A stretch of 64,000 nt of DNA, taken from the NCBI RefSeq assembly GCF_050389775.1, contig NZ_CP177144.1, positions 4,092,001-4,156,000 on the forward strand, written 5' to 3'. How positions within the stretch are numbered: position 1 is the first letter of the stretch; every line of letters begins with the position of its first letter. Under the pieces are notes generated by a model. The model was given only the letters and a program-made list of their open reading frames with translations. It did no database searches and was not told the DNA's origin. Shown here piece by piece: positions 18,215 to 27,795 of this stretch. The position numbers and the translations under genes were made by a program. This DNA is from Marinibacterium sp050389775 (GTDB lineage Bacteria > Pseudomonadota > Alphaproteobacteria > Rhodobacterales > Rhodobacteraceae).

Positions 18215-19081
18215 ATGGACAGGCAGAACACGCAGGGGCCGGGCCGCGTCCTCGCCCTGTCGAGCCAGGTGGCCCTGGGCCATGTCGGGCTGTCCGCGGC
18301 GGTGCCCGTCCTGCAGGCCCTGGGCCGGGGCGTGACGGCCCTGCCGACGATCCTGCTGTCGAATCACCCGGGCTGGCCCAACGTGGCCGGCCGGCCCGTG
18401 GCCGTGGACGAATTGCAGGCGATGATCGACGCGCTCGAGGCCAATGGCTGGCTGGACGACCACGACACCCTGCTGACCGGCTACCTGCCAAGCGCCGGCC
18501 ACGTGGCCCTGGCCGCCGGGCTGATCGACCGGATGCGCGGGCGGGTGCCCGGGCTGCGCGTGGTTGTCGACCCGGTGCTGGGCGATGCGCCCAAGGGGCT
18601 CTACCTGGATCGCGGCGCGGCGGCGGCCCTGCGCGACGAACTGGCGCCCCGGGCCGATGTGCTGACGCCCAACCTGTTCGAACTGGGCTGGCTGACCGGC
18701 CGGACCGGGCCGGACGGAAAGGCGGGCGAGATGATGGGCGAAACCGGCACCGAGCCCCGGGACGCGCAGGGCCAGACCCTTGCCGCGGCCCGCACATTCG
18801 GCTGCCGGGTCATCGTGACCTCGGCGCCCGCCGGGCCGGGGCGGACCGGCTGCCTGGATGTCGCCGGGACTGCCGACCCGGCCCCGCGCCTGCTGACGAC
18901 GCCCCTGCAACAGGGGGTGCCCCATGGCGTGGGCGATGCCTTTTCGGCCCTGATCGCGGCGGGCTGCGAGCCGCCTGCCGCCCTGGGCCACCTGCAGGCC
19001 CTGATCATGTCCAGCCTGGGCACCGGGCACCTGCGCATCGCCGAGACCGCCCCGGCCTGGCTGCGCGCCCCTCCGGTCTGA
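18215..19081 (+). CDS. pdxY: Pyridoxal kinase (PdxY/PdxK type)
   Basis: A 288-residue ribokinase-superfamily enzyme that phosphorylates pyridoxal in the PLP salvage pathway. The N-terminus (VLALSSQVALGHVGLSAAV) is characteristic of PdxY, as are VVVDPVLGD and TPNLFELGWLTG. The C-terminal anion-hole region reads VPHGVGDAFSALIAAG with catalytic Asp in GVGDAF. Length matches PdxY (about 287). The ATG at 18215 has GGGAGG upstream. The stop overlaps a small CCGGTC-T-GACCGG inverted repeat (19073-19085), a weak candidate hairpin. It is divergent from the MoxR gene and unrelated to it in function. Confidence 0.83.
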   Translation: MDRQNTQGPGRVLALSSQVALGHVGLSAAVPVLQALGRGVTALPTILLSNHPGWPNVAGRPVAVDELQAMIDALEANGWLDDHDTLLTGYLPSAGHVALAAGLIDRMRGRVPGLRVVVDPVLGDAPKGLYLDRGAAAALRDELAPRADVLTPNLFELGWLTGRTGPDGKAGEMMGETGTEPRDAQGQTLAAARTFGCRVIVTSAPAGPGRTGCLDVAGTADPAPRLLTTPLQQGVPHGVGDAFSALIAAGCEPPAALGHLQALIMSSLGTGHLRIAETAPAWLRAPPV

Positions 19082-19141
19082 CCGGATCACAAGACCGACG
19101 GGCATGGCCAACAGGACACGTTAACCGGTACCTGGCCATTG

Positions 19142-19154
19142 TTCGTTCAACGAA
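19142..19154. promoter_or_regulatory. Palindromic site upstream of the Crp/Fnr gene
   Basis: TTCGTT-C-AACGAA is a perfect 6-1-6 palindrome in a less GC-rich stretch about 130 bases before the Crp/Fnr start. It differs from the usual TTGAT-N4-ATCAA Fnr-type site. It may be an operator for autoregulation or for another regulator; no protein can be assigned. Confidence 0.35.
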
Positions 19155-19283
19155 ACACATTCATACATGCGGCCCAGCACGCCATGCCGGCCAAAGCCGC
19201 CGGATCCCGGATGCAGGATGCATCGTCACGGGAAGGTTCGGGAGAACGCCGTTTTGAAAGCGAAGCCGGGGAGGAACCCTTCG

Positions 19284-19922
19284 ATGTCACTTGACCAGCA
19301 GCAGGCCCCATCCGCGTCCAGCTGGATGCTGACCATGCCCGAGCCGCTGATCGAAAAGCTGCTGGCCAACACCCGGTTCAGGACCGTGCAGCGCGGGGAA
19401 TACATCTTTCGCCAGGGCGAGCCGCCGGAAGGCATCTACCGGGTGCTGCAGGGGGTGATCTCGGTGCAGAGCCCCGAGGCCACGCCGCTGATCGGTCACC
19501 TGCTGGGCCCCGGGGCCTGGTTCGGCGAGGGCGCGGCCCTGACCCACCAGCCGCGGGTGGTGTCGACCATGGCCATTGCCGAGACCCGGCTGGCCTTCCT
19601 GCCGCTGGCCACGCTGGAAGAGATCGGCCGGCAATATCCCGAGCTGTGGCGCGGGCTGGCCTCGCTGACGGCGTCCAATGCCGAGGTGGCCGTGGGCATC
19701 GCCCGCGACCTGATGCTCACCCGGCCCGAGGACCGGGTGATCGCCGTGCTGCGCCGGCTGACGACCAGCCTGGGCCGCGAGGCGGCAATCCCGCTGTCGC
19801 AGGAACAGCTGGCCGACATGAGCGTCCTGTCGCGCGGGGCGGTGTCGCGCATCCTGTCGCGGCTGGAAGCCGCCGGCCGGGTGCGCCGGGGCTACCGCGA
19901 GTTGTGGTGGCTGGACAATTAG
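19284..19922 (+). CDS. Crp/Fnr-family transcriptional regulator
   Basis: A 212-residue regulator with an N-terminal cyclic-nucleotide-binding-fold domain (LLANTRFRTVQRGEYIFRQGEPPEGIYRVLQG), a dimer helix and a C-terminal winged helix whose recognition helix lies in LSVLSRGAVSRILSRLEAAG. No N-terminal cysteine cluster for an iron-sulphur centre is visible, so it is not an FNR-type oxygen sensor. Residues for cAMP binding (canonical R-S at the phosphate-binding cassette) are not obvious, as in many orphan Crp-like proteins. The start is set by ATG with GGGAGGA at 19268. It could control the following transglutaminase cluster, but nothing in the sequence proves this. Confidence 0.82.
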   Translation: MSLDQQQAPSASSWMLTMPEPLIEKLLANTRFRTVQRGEYIFRQGEPPEGIYRVLQGVISVQSPEATPLIGHLLGPGAWFGEGAALTHQPRVVSTMAIAETRLAFLPLATLEEIGRQYPELWRGLASLTASNAEVAVGIARDLMLTRPEDRVIAVLRRLTTSLGREAAIPLSQEQLADMSVLSRGAVSRILSRLEAAGRVRRGYRELWWLDN

Positions 19923-20641
19923 CTGACCCCGGCCACCTGATCGCTGCCACCTGACCCCGGCCACCGGCCCGCGGGCGGATCGATCCCGGCCCTCTGACGG
20001 GCGCCGACCCTCTGACGGGCGCCGGTCGTTTCCGGCCGTGGGGCGCCTGTCGGTTGGTTCCGGCCCCCATGCGCCCGCCCGTTGCTCCAGCCCTCTGGGA
20101 TGACAAGCAACGGACCATGTTGGCGCTGACCCTGGCGCGCCGGCTGTTGGCCGAGAGATGTGCAGCCGGCCTTGTCGGGTCTCCCGACGTTTTGTGGCGT
20201 GCCGAACGACAGCAAATCAGCAAATGTCGACGGCGGGGTAGCAGCCACCCGACACGCCGGGACGGGACCGGCCATCGCGCACGGGGCCCGACCGGACGGG
20301 CCGCACCGTGCCAAACAGGATGGTCCGGCCCGACTGGCAGGGCAGCCGACCAAGCGACTGTCGCGGACCGGCGCAACCCGGCCGGACCATTGCGCTCCCA
20401 GGCGGGCCGTGAAGGAGCCGGCCACGGCCCCCGAAGCCCGATCAAGCCCCTCAGGCACAACCGAACCCGCCGCACCCTGCCGGACCGGAAGACCCGGCGG
20501 GGCGGCCGACTAACGGCTAAGCGCCGCTGCGGGTTCTCGGGCACAGGCCTGCCGCTTCGGCAATCGCAGGGTTTACAAGCGCCCCGCGCTCGCCTCTGGT
20601 GGTGGGGACCGATCTCATCGACCGAAGGACAGGGCGCTGAC
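19923..20641 (+). other. Long non-coding gap before the transglutaminase gene
   Basis: This stretch of about 720 bases holds no convincing gene, although frames stay open on both strands because of high GC. It carries short tandem duplications: an 18-base unit repeated at 19990-20007 and 20008-20025 (one mismatch), and a GACCCCGGCCACC motif twice at about 19924 and 19952. It must hold the promoter of the transglutaminase operon, but I cannot place -35/-10 boxes. Confidence 0.4.
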
Positions 20642-23600
20642 ATGGCCATCAAGGCAAGCATCCGGCACGTCACCCATTACAAGTACGACCGCCCGGTCAC
20701 GCTATCCCCCCAGATCATCCGCCTGCGCCCTGCCCCGCACAACCGCACGCGGGTCATATCGCATTCTCTGCGGGTCTCGCCGGCCGGGCATTTCGTCAAC
20801 CACCAGCAGGACCCCTATGGCAACTGGCTGGCCCGCTTCGTCTTTCCCGAGCCGGTGACCGAATTCAAGATCGAGGTCGACCTGGTGGCCGACATGACGG
20901 TCTGGAACCCGTTCGACTTCTTCGTCGAGGAAAGCGCCGAGTTCTGGCCCTTTGACTATCCGATCGACATCGACACCGACCTGTCGATCTACCGCAAGCC
21001 CGAGGAAACCGGCCCGGCGCTTGAGGAATATCTCGACACGATCCCGCGCGAAAAGGCCAAGACCGTCGATTTCCTGGTCGAGCTGAACCGCAAGTTGCAA
21101 GAGCGCATCGATTACATCGTGCGCATGGAACCGGGCGTGCAGACACCCGACGAGACGCTGAGCATCGGCAAGGGCTCGTGCCGCGACACATCCTGGCTGC
21201 TGGTCCAGATCCTGCGCCACCTGGGTTTTGCCGCGCGGTTCGTCTCGGGCTACCTGATCCAGCTGAAACCCGATCTCGAGGCGCTCGACGGCCCGTCGGG
21301 CACCGATCACGATTTCACCGACCTGCATGCCTGGTGCGAGGTCTACCTGCCCGGGGCAGGCTGGATCGGGCTGGACCCGACCAGCGGCCTGCTGACCGGC
21401 GAAAGCCACATTCCCCTCGCCGCCACGCCCCATTACCGCAACGCCGCGCCGATCGTCGGCGGGTTTTCGGGGCACAAGGACACCAAGACCGATTTCGAAT
21501 TCGAAATGGATGTCCGCCGGGTGGCCGAACATCCGCGCATTACCAAGCCCTTTTCCGAGGAAAGCTGGCAGGCGCTGGACGCCCTGGGCCACAAGGTCGA
21601 CAAGGTCATGGCCGAACAGGACATGCGCCTGACCATGGGCGGCGAGCCGACCTTCGTGTCGATCGACGATTTCCAGAGCGCCGAGTGGAACACCGCCGCC
21701 GTCGGCCCGATGAAACGCGGGCTGGCCGACGGGCTGATCCGCCGGCTGCGCGACCGGTTCGCCCCGGGTGGCATGCTGCATTACGGCCAGGGCAAGTGGT
21801 ATCCCGGCGAGACCCTGCCCCGCTGGACCTTCTCGCTCTACTGGCGGCGCGACGGCGTGCCGATCTGGAAGGACGAGGCGACCATCGCCCGCGAAGGTGC
21901 GCGCACCGGGGTGACGGCGGCCAAGGCCGGGCTGTTCCTCAAGACCTTCGCCGACCAGCTGGGCCTGGATCCGGGCTTTGTCCAGCCGGCCTTCGAGGAT
22001 CCGGTGGAATGGATCCTGAAGGAAGCCGACCTGCCGCCCAACGTCACCCCCGACGATCCCAAGCTCAAGGACCCCGAGGCCCGCGCGCGCATCGCCCGGG
22101 TCTTTGCCCGGGGCCTGACCGAACCGGCGGGCTTTGTCCTGCCCGTCCAGCGCTGGCAATCCAAGGCCCGGGCCGAACGCTGGCGGTCCGAGTTGTGGCG
22201 CCCCCGGCGCGGCCACCTGTTCCTGATCCCCGGCGACAGCCCGGTGGGCTTCCGCCTGCCGCTGGGCTCGCTGCCCTATATCCCGCCCAACGCCTATCCC
22301 TATACCTATCCCACCGACCCGACGGTCGAACGGGCCGACCTGCCCGATTACCTCAGCGAGGTCGAAAAGCAGAAGGCCGACATCCTCGACACGCTGGCCC
22401 GGATCGCCCGCGAAGAGGCCGCGGCCCTGCCCGATGTCACCCCGGGCCGCGAACAGCCCAGCGAAAAGGGCCAGGACACCGGCGAACGCCAGGAATTCAA
22501 CCGCCAGAAGCTGATGCCCGAGGATGGCACCGACCCGGCCGGCGGGGCCGTGCGCACGGCCATTGCCGTCGAACCGCGTGACGGGCGGCTTTGTGTCTTC
22601 ATGCCCCCGGTCGAGGCGCTCGAGGATTACCTGGAAATCCTGGCCCGGGTCGAGGCCACCGCCCGGGCGCTGGACCTGCCCGTGCATGTCGAAGGCTACA
22701 CCCCGCCCGGCGATCCGCGGATGAATGTCATCCGCGTGGCGCCCGATCCCGGCGTGATCGAGGTCAACATCCACCCGGCACACAGCTGGGAAGACTGCAA
22801 GGCCATCACCAACGCGGTCTACGAAGAGGCCCGCCAGTGCCGCCTGGGCGCCGACAAGTTCATGATCGACGGCCGGCACACCGGTACCGGCGGGGGCAAC
22901 CACGTCGTCGTCGGCGGCGAGACCCCCAACGACAGCCCGTTCCTGCGCCGGCCCGACCTGATGCGCTCGCTGATCCTGCACTGGCTGCGCCATCCCTCGC
23001 TCAGCTACATGTTCTCGGGCACCTTCATCGGCCCGACCAGCCAGGCGCCGCGGATCGACGAGGCCCGCCACGACACGCTCTACGAGCTGGAAATCGCGCT
23101 CAGCCAGATCCCCGACCCGGGCGAAGGCCTGGCGCCCCAGCCCTGGCTGGTCGACCGGCTGCTGCGCAACATCCTGATCGACGTGACGGGCAACACCCAC
23201 CGGGCCGAGATCTGCATCGACAAGATGTTCTCGCCCGACGGGCCCACCGGCCGGCTGGGCCTGGTGGAATTCCGCGGGTTCGAAATGCCGCCCGACGCCC
23301 AGATGAGCCTGGCCCAGCAGGTGCTGATCCGGGCCCTGCTGGCCCGGTTCTGGAAGGCTCCGGTCAAGGGCCGGCCGGTGCGCTGGGGCACCACGCTGCA
23401 CGACCGGTTCATGCTGCCCCATTTCCTGTGGGAAGATTTCATGGACGTGCTGCGCGACCTGGGCGACCACGGCTTCGACCTGCGCCCCGACTGGTACGAG
23501 GCCCAGGCCGAGTTCCGCTTCCCCTTTGCCGGCGAGGTCGATTACGACGGCGTGCACCTGGAAATCCGCCAGGCCCTGGAACCCTGGCACGTGCTGGGCG

Positions 23601-24067
23601 AACGCGGGGCGATCGGGGGCACGGTGCGCTATACCGACAGTTCGGTCGAACGGATGCAGGTCAAGCTGACGGCCACCGAGCCCGACCGCTACATCGTGGC
23701 CTGCAACCAGCGCAAGGTGCCGCTGACGGCCACCGGCACCAGCGGCGTGCGGGTCGGCGGGGTGCGGTTCAAGGCCTGGCAACCGGCCGAGGCGCTGCAC
23801 CCGGTGCTGCCGGTCAACGCGCCGCTGACCTTCGACATCTTCGACACCTGGACCGGCCGCGCGCTGGGAGGCTGCACCTATCACGTGGCCCATCCGGGCG
23901 GGCGCAATTACGAAACCTTCCCGGTCAACACCAACGAGGCCGACGCGCGCAGGCTTGCGCGTTTCGAAAAGTTCGGGCACACGCCGGGCAGTTATTGGCC
24001 CGCCGTGGAGCATACCCATCCGGATTTCCCGATGACACTGGACCTGCGGCGCATGCCCGGGCTGTGA
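20642..24067 (+). CDS. Transglutaminase-like protein fused to DUF2126
   Basis: A 1141-residue protein. Residues 1-~290 form a transglutaminase N-terminal domain plus a papain-like core: the catalytic Cys in GSCRDTSW near residue 180, His in DLHAWCEVY near 230 and Asp in LDPTSG near 245. Residues ~300 to the end are DUF2126, recognisable by MRLTMGGEPTFVSIDD, HYGQGKWYPGE, TGTGGGNHVVVGG and GLVEFRGFEMPPDAQMSL. This fusion occurs with CP-ATP-grasp/alpha-E proteins in clusters predicted to form and cleave peptide-like amide bonds. No signal peptide is visible. The start is the ATG at 20642 just after AAGGACAGGG; the frame is open for 588 bases upstream but that part lacks family sequence. Confidence 0.88.
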   Translation: MAIKASIRHVTHYKYDRPVTLSPQIIRLRPAPHNRTRVISHSLRVSPAGHFVNHQQDPYGNWLARFVFPEPVTEFKIEVDLVADMTVWNPFDFFVEESAEFWPFDYPIDIDTDLSIYRKPEETGPALEEYLDTIPREKAKTVDFLVELNRKLQERIDYIVRMEPGVQTPDETLSIGKGSCRDTSWLLVQILRHLGFAARFVSGYLIQLKPDLEALDGPSGTDHDFTDLHAWCEVYLPGAGWIGLDPTSGLLTGESHIPLAATPHYRNAAPIVGGFSGHKDTKTDFEFEMDVRRVAEHPRITKPFSEESWQALDALGHKVDKVMAEQDMRLTMGGEPTFVSIDDFQSAEWNTAAVGPMKRGLADGLIRRLRDRFAPGGMLHYGQGKWYPGETLPRWTFSLYWRRDGVPIWKDEATIAREGARTGVTAAKAGLFLKTFADQLGLDPGFVQPAFEDPVEWILKEADLPPNVTPDDPKLKDPEARARIARVFARGLTEPAGFVLPVQRWQSKARAERWRSELWRPRRGHLFLIPGDSPVGFRLPLGSLPYIPPNAYPYTYPTDPTVERADLPDYLSEVEKQKADILDTLARIAREEAAALPDVTPGREQPSEKGQDTGERQEFNRQKLMPEDGTDPAGGAVRTAIAVEPRDGRLCVFMPPVEALEDYLEILARVEATARALDLPVHVEGYTPPGDPRMNVIRVAPDPGVIEVNIHPAHSWEDCKAITNAVYEEARQCRLGADKFMIDGRHTGTGGGNHVVVGGETPNDSPFLRRPDLMRSLILHWLRHPSLSYMFSGTFIGPTSQAPRIDEARHDTLYELEIALSQIPDPGEGLAPQPWLVDRLLRNILIDVTGNTHRAEICIDKMFSPDGPTGRLGLVEFRGFEMPPDAQMSLAQQVLIRALLARFWKAPVKGRPVRWGTTLHDRFMLPHFLWEDFMDVLRDLGDHGFDLRPDWYEAQAEFRFPFAGEVDYDGVHLEIRQALEPWHVLGERGAIGGTVRYTDSSVERMQVKLTATEPDRYIVACNQRKVPLTATGTSGVRVGGVRFKAWQPAEALHPVLPVNAPLTFDIFDTWTGRALGGCTYHVAHPGGRNYETFPVNTNEADARRLARFEKFGHTPGSYWPAVEHTHPDFPMTLDLRRMPGL

Positions 24068-24207
24068 TCGTCGCGTCCGGACTGGTCGCAAATTGACGCA
24101 TTTCGGCCCTTGCGGGGCGGGCCGCGTGTGACCAACTGGATACGGCATTCCGGCCGGGCCCCTGGCCCGCACCGGGACATCGGTGCCACCGGGGAAAGGT
24201 GCCACCG

Positions 24208-26856
24208 GTGAAAACCGGGAAAACGGGGACAACGGACGTGAGAAAGTGGCGGCCCGAGGGCCGCAGACGACATCCCGGCCTGATCGAAGGCTATGACGCG
24301 CCCGACGGCGTGGCGGACGAGCTGCTCAAGCCCGACGGTTCCCTGCGGCCGGTCTGGCGCCCGCTGATCAACCACCTGGCCGCCCTGCCGCCCGAGGCCC
24401 TGGCCCAGCGGTTCGCCCGTGGCGACCAGTACCTGCGCGATGCCGGGGTCTATTACCGCCAGTATTCCGACGCCGGCTCGACCGAACGGGCCTGGCCGCT
24501 CAGCCATATCCCGGTGATGATCGGGCAGGACGAATGGGCGGGCCTCGCCGAAGGCATCGCCCAGCGGGCCGACCTGCTGGAACGGGTGATCGCCGATCTC
24601 TACGGCGAGGGCCGGCTGGTGCAGACCGGGGCGATCCCGGCCGGGCTGGTGGCGCAGAACCCCGAATGGCTGCGCCCGCTGGTCGGGACCGAACCGCAAT
24701 CGGATCATTTCCTGCATTTCCTGGCCTTCGAGATCGGCCGCTCGCCCGATGGAAGCTGGTTCGTCCTGGGCGACCGGACCCAGGCCCCGTCGGGCGCGGG
24801 TTTTGCCCTGGAAAACCGCATGGCCACGGCCCGGGTCTTTCCCGATTTCTACGCCCGGGCCCATATCGAACGGCTGGCCGGCTTCTTCCAGAGCTTCCGC
24901 ACGGCGCTTTACGACCAGCGCCTGGATGCCGAGGGCCGCGTGGCCATCCTGACCCCGGGCCAGAACACCGACACCTATTTCGAACATGCCTATATCGCGC
25001 GTTACCTGGGCATCATGCTGCTGGAATGCGAGGATCTGAAGGTCGTCGACGGCCGGCTGATGGTGCGCACGATCAACGGGCTGGAACCGGTGTCGGTGCT
25101 GTGGCGCCGGCTGGACAGCCGCTTTGCCGATCCGCTCGAACTGGACGAGGACAGCGCGCTTGGCACGCCGGGCATGGTCAGCGCCCTGCGCGGGCGCAAG
25201 GTCACGATGATGAACTGCCTGGGCTCGGGCGTGCTGGAAGCCCGGGCGCTGATGGCCTTCCTGCCCCGGATCTGCCGCGAGCTGACCGGCGAGGAACTCA
25301 AGCTGCCCAACATCGCCACCTGGTGGTGCGGCCAGGCCAGCGAACGGCAATACGTGCGCGAGAATCTCGAACGGATGATGATCGGCCCGGCCCTGTCGAC
25401 CAAGCTGCCCTTCGACATCGATGCCTCGACCGCGCTGGGGGGCAAGTTCCGCAGCGCGGCCCATGTGCCGATCGGCGACTGGCTGGAAACCGAAGGCGCC
25501 AGCCTGGTCGGCCAGGAGGCCGTGACCCTGTCGACCACCCCGGCGATGATCGACGGCCAGCTGGTGCCCCGGCCCGTCATCGTGCGGGTCTTTGCCGCGC
25601 GCACGCGGTCGGGATGGGAGGTCATGCCGGGCGGCTATGCGCGGATCGGCCGGACCGACGACCCCACGGCCCTGGCCATGCAGGACGGCGGATCGGTGGC
25701 CGATGTCTGGGTCGTGTCCGACACCGAGGTCGAGCGCCCGACCCTGGCCGACAGCGATGCCACGCCCTTTGTCCGCCGCCTGCCGGGCCGGCTGCCGGCG
25801 CGGGCGGCCGACAACCTGTTCTGGCTGGGCCGCTATGTCGAACGGGCCGATTTCGCCCTGCGCGCGCTGCGGGCTTACCACCTGCGCCGCACCGAGGCCG
25901 GGCCGGTGGCCACGCCGCTGCTGACCAAGGTCGAGCCGTTCATCCTGGGCCTGGGCCACGGGCTGGACCGGGCGATCCCCGACAGCCTGATCGATCTCTT
26001 CGAACAGGCGCGCAACTGCGCGACCAAGGTGCGCGACCGGTTTTCCACCGATGGCTGGACGGCGCTGGACGAGCTGGCCGAGACCGCCCGGGCGCTGGCC
26101 GCCGAAGAGGCCGAGGACGAGCCGCTCATGCCGCCTGCCACCGATGGCCCCGACGGGCCCGGCGCGGACGATGCAGGCAAGGCCCCGGGCGCAAACTCGG
26201 GCACCGATGCGGGCACGGATGCGGGCCAGGACACGGGCCAGGACACTGGCGCGGATACGCGCCAAGCTACGCCCCCGGATACCGACACCGATGCAAACGG
26301 AACCGATGACCGCGACCTGCGCGCATCGGACGAGATCGACGCCAGCCGCAAGCTGAGCCAGCTGCTGCGCCAGCTGGCGGGCTTTACCGGGCTGGTCCAT
26401 GACAACATGTTCCGCTTTGCCGGCTGGCATTTCCTGACCATGGGCCGGGCGCTGGAACGGGCCGGGCTGATGACCGACCTGCTGGCGGAATTCTCCGATC
26501 GCGACGCGCCGCCGGGCAGCTATGACATGGCCATCGAGATCTGCGACAGCGTGATGACCCACCGCCGGCGCTATTCGGTCGATGTCACCCGCAACACGGT
26601 CGTCGACCTGCTGGCGCTCGACACCGACAACCCGCGGTCGGTGATGTTCCAGGTCAGCCGACTGAAGGAACAGCAGGCCCACATCCCCCGCCGGTCCGGC
26701 AGCACGGCCATGACCGAGGCCGCCCGGCGCATCCTCAGCCTGGAAACCCGGCTGGCCGTGGCCACGCCCGAACAGGTCTCGGCCGCGGATTTCCGCCAGA
26801 TGCGTGACGAGCTGCGGGGCATTTCCGATGCGCTCGGCCAGCTCTATTTCGATTGA
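24208..26856 (+). CDS. Circularly permuted ATP-grasp protein fused to alpha-E domain
   Basis: An ~882-residue fusion. The first ~480 residues are a circularly permuted ATP-grasp (CP_ATPgrasp_2) with PGQNTDTYFEH, ARYLGIMLLECEDL and NCLGSGVLEARALMAFLP; the family is predicted to ligate amines to carboxylates using ATP. The C-terminal ~350 residues are the helical alpha-E domain, beginning ADNLFWLGRYVERADFALR and ending before the stop. A low-complexity Gly/Ala/Asp/Thr insertion (about residues 640-710) splits alpha-E and contains 12-bp DNA repeats (26200-26259). Candidate starts are GTG at 24199, 24208 and 24238. I prefer 24208, with AAAGG 8 bases upstream, but 24238 is also plausible. Confidence 0.85.
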   Translation: MKTGKTGTTDVRKWRPEGRRRHPGLIEGYDAPDGVADELLKPDGSLRPVWRPLINHLAALPPEALAQRFARGDQYLRDAGVYYRQYSDAGSTERAWPLSHIPVMIGQDEWAGLAEGIAQRADLLERVIADLYGEGRLVQTGAIPAGLVAQNPEWLRPLVGTEPQSDHFLHFLAFEIGRSPDGSWFVLGDRTQAPSGAGFALENRMATARVFPDFYARAHIERLAGFFQSFRTALYDQRLDAEGRVAILTPGQNTDTYFEHAYIARYLGIMLLECEDLKVVDGRLMVRTINGLEPVSVLWRRLDSRFADPLELDEDSALGTPGMVSALRGRKVTMMNCLGSGVLEARALMAFLPRICRELTGEELKLPNIATWWCGQASERQYVRENLERMMIGPALSTKLPFDIDASTALGGKFRSAAHVPIGDWLETEGASLVGQEAVTLSTTPAMIDGQLVPRPVIVRVFAARTRSGWEVMPGGYARIGRTDDPTALAMQDGGSVADVWVVSDTEVERPTLADSDATPFVRRLPGRLPARAADNLFWLGRYVERADFALRALRAYHLRRTEAGPVATPLLTKVEPFILGLGHGLDRAIPDSLIDLFEQARNCATKVRDRFSTDGWTALDELAETARALAAEEAEDEPLMPPATDGPDGPGADDAGKAPGANSGTDAGTDAGQDTGQDTGADTRQATPPDTDTDANGTDDRDLRASDEIDASRKLSQLLRQLAGFTGLVHDNMFRFAGWHFLTMGRALERAGLMTDLLAEFSDRDAPPGSYDMAIEICDSVMTHRRRYSVDVTRNTVVDLLALDTDNPRSVMFQVSRLKEQQAHIPRRSGSTAMTEAARRILSLETRLAVATPEQVSAADFRQMRDELRGISDALGQLYFD
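26200..26259 (+). repeat. 12-bp tandem repeat encoding the alpha-E linker insertion
   Basis: Five consecutive 12-base units start GGC and vary around GGCACGGATGCG / GGCCAGGACACG, encoding GTDA-, GQDT- and GADT-type tetrapeptides in frame. The flanking sequence is also Gly/Asp/Thr-rich. Because the period is a multiple of 3, unit gain or loss keeps the host gene in frame. Confidence 0.7.
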
Positions 26857-26867
26857 GGCCGCGACAG

Positions 26868-27746
26868 ATGAGCGTGCTCTACGACATCCGCCTGACGATC
26901 CGCTACAGCTACCAGAGCCCGGCCGGGGCCAACCGCACGATCCTGCGCATGCAGCCGGTGACCACGCCGGAACAACGGCTGATCTCGGGCATGCTGTCGG
27001 TCGATCCGGCCCCCGATTTCCGAGCCGACGGCCAGGATTTCTTTGGCAATGCCCGCACCGAGGTGGCCTATGACGGCCAGCTCAGCGAATATGCCTTCCG
27101 CTTTGCCGGCCGGGTCGAGCGCAGCTTCGATCCCGGCGAGTTCGATCTGTCCTGCCCGCTGATCGCCCTGCCCCGCGAGATTGCCGAAACGGCCTCGATC
27201 GCGCCGGGCGCGCCGCATCATTTCCTGGGCGCCTCGCCGCGCATCCCGTCCAGCCCCGATATCGCGGCCTTTGCCCGCGAGCTGCTGGAACCGGGCCTGT
27301 CGAGCTACGAGATGCTGACCCGCCTCTCGGCCGCGCTGCATGGCGAGATCGCCTTTGACCCGTCGGCCACCGACGTGACCACCACCCCGGCCGAGGCCTT
27401 TGCCGCGCGCCGCGGGGTCTGCCAGGACATCAGCCACATCATGATCAGCGCCCTGCGCGCCGTGGGCATCCCGGCGGGCTATGTCTCGGGCTTCCTGCGC
27501 ACCGAGCCGCCCGAGGGCGAGGAGCGGCTGGAAGGGGCCGATGCGATGCATGCCTGGGTGCGGGCCTGGTGCGGGGCCGAAATGGGCTGGGTCGAGATGG
27601 ATCCGACCAACGACATGCGCGTGGGCGAGGACCACGTGACCGTGGCCATCGGGCGCGACTATGCCGATGTCGCGCCGGTCAAGGGCTCGCTGCGCACCGC
27701 CGGGGCCCATGTCACGAGCCACGCCGTGGATGTCGTGCCGGTCTGA
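26868..27746 (+). CDS. Transglutaminase-like cysteine peptidase-fold protein
   Basis: A 292-residue stand-alone transglutaminase-family protein: an N-terminal Transglut_N domain (LYDIRLTIRYSYQSPAGANRTILRMQP) and a core with catalytic Cys in RRGVCQDISHIMI, His in MHAWVRAWC and Asp in WVEMDPTNDM. It is cytosolic by appearance. It lies 11 bases after the ATP-grasp/alpha-E gene, so the three form one operon, 20642-27746. Known clusters of this type often also encode the Anbu proteasome-like peptidase, which is absent here. It is expected to hydrolyse or transfer the amide bonds that the ATP-grasp protein makes. Confidence 0.87.
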   Translation: MSVLYDIRLTIRYSYQSPAGANRTILRMQPVTTPEQRLISGMLSVDPAPDFRADGQDFFGNARTEVAYDGQLSEYAFRFAGRVERSFDPGEFDLSCPLIALPREIAETASIAPGAPHHFLGASPRIPSSPDIAAFARELLEPGLSSYEMLTRLSAALHGEIAFDPSATDVTTTPAEAFAARRGVCQDISHIMISALRAVGIPAGYVSGFLRTEPPEGEERLEGADAMHAWVRAWCGAEMGWVEMDPTNDMRVGEDHVTVAIGRDYADVAPVKGSLRTAGAHVTSHAVDVVPV

Positions 27747-27795
27747 TCGGCCGGCCCCGGGCTGCGCGGCGGGTGAGTGTTCGGCTCGGTGGGCG

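Noticed and set aside
19717..20673. A 318-codon minus-strand frame over the gap before the transglutaminase gene
   Set aside because: Arg/Pro/Gly-rich low-complexity product without motifs; overlaps the well-supported Crp/Fnr and transglutaminase genes.
20702..24232. An 1176-codon open frame on the minus strand, antisense to the transglutaminase-DUF2126 gene
   Set aside because: It is a high-GC shadow: very rich in Gly/Arg/His/Gln/Val without domain signatures, while the plus-strand frame shows clear catalytic motifs and family length.
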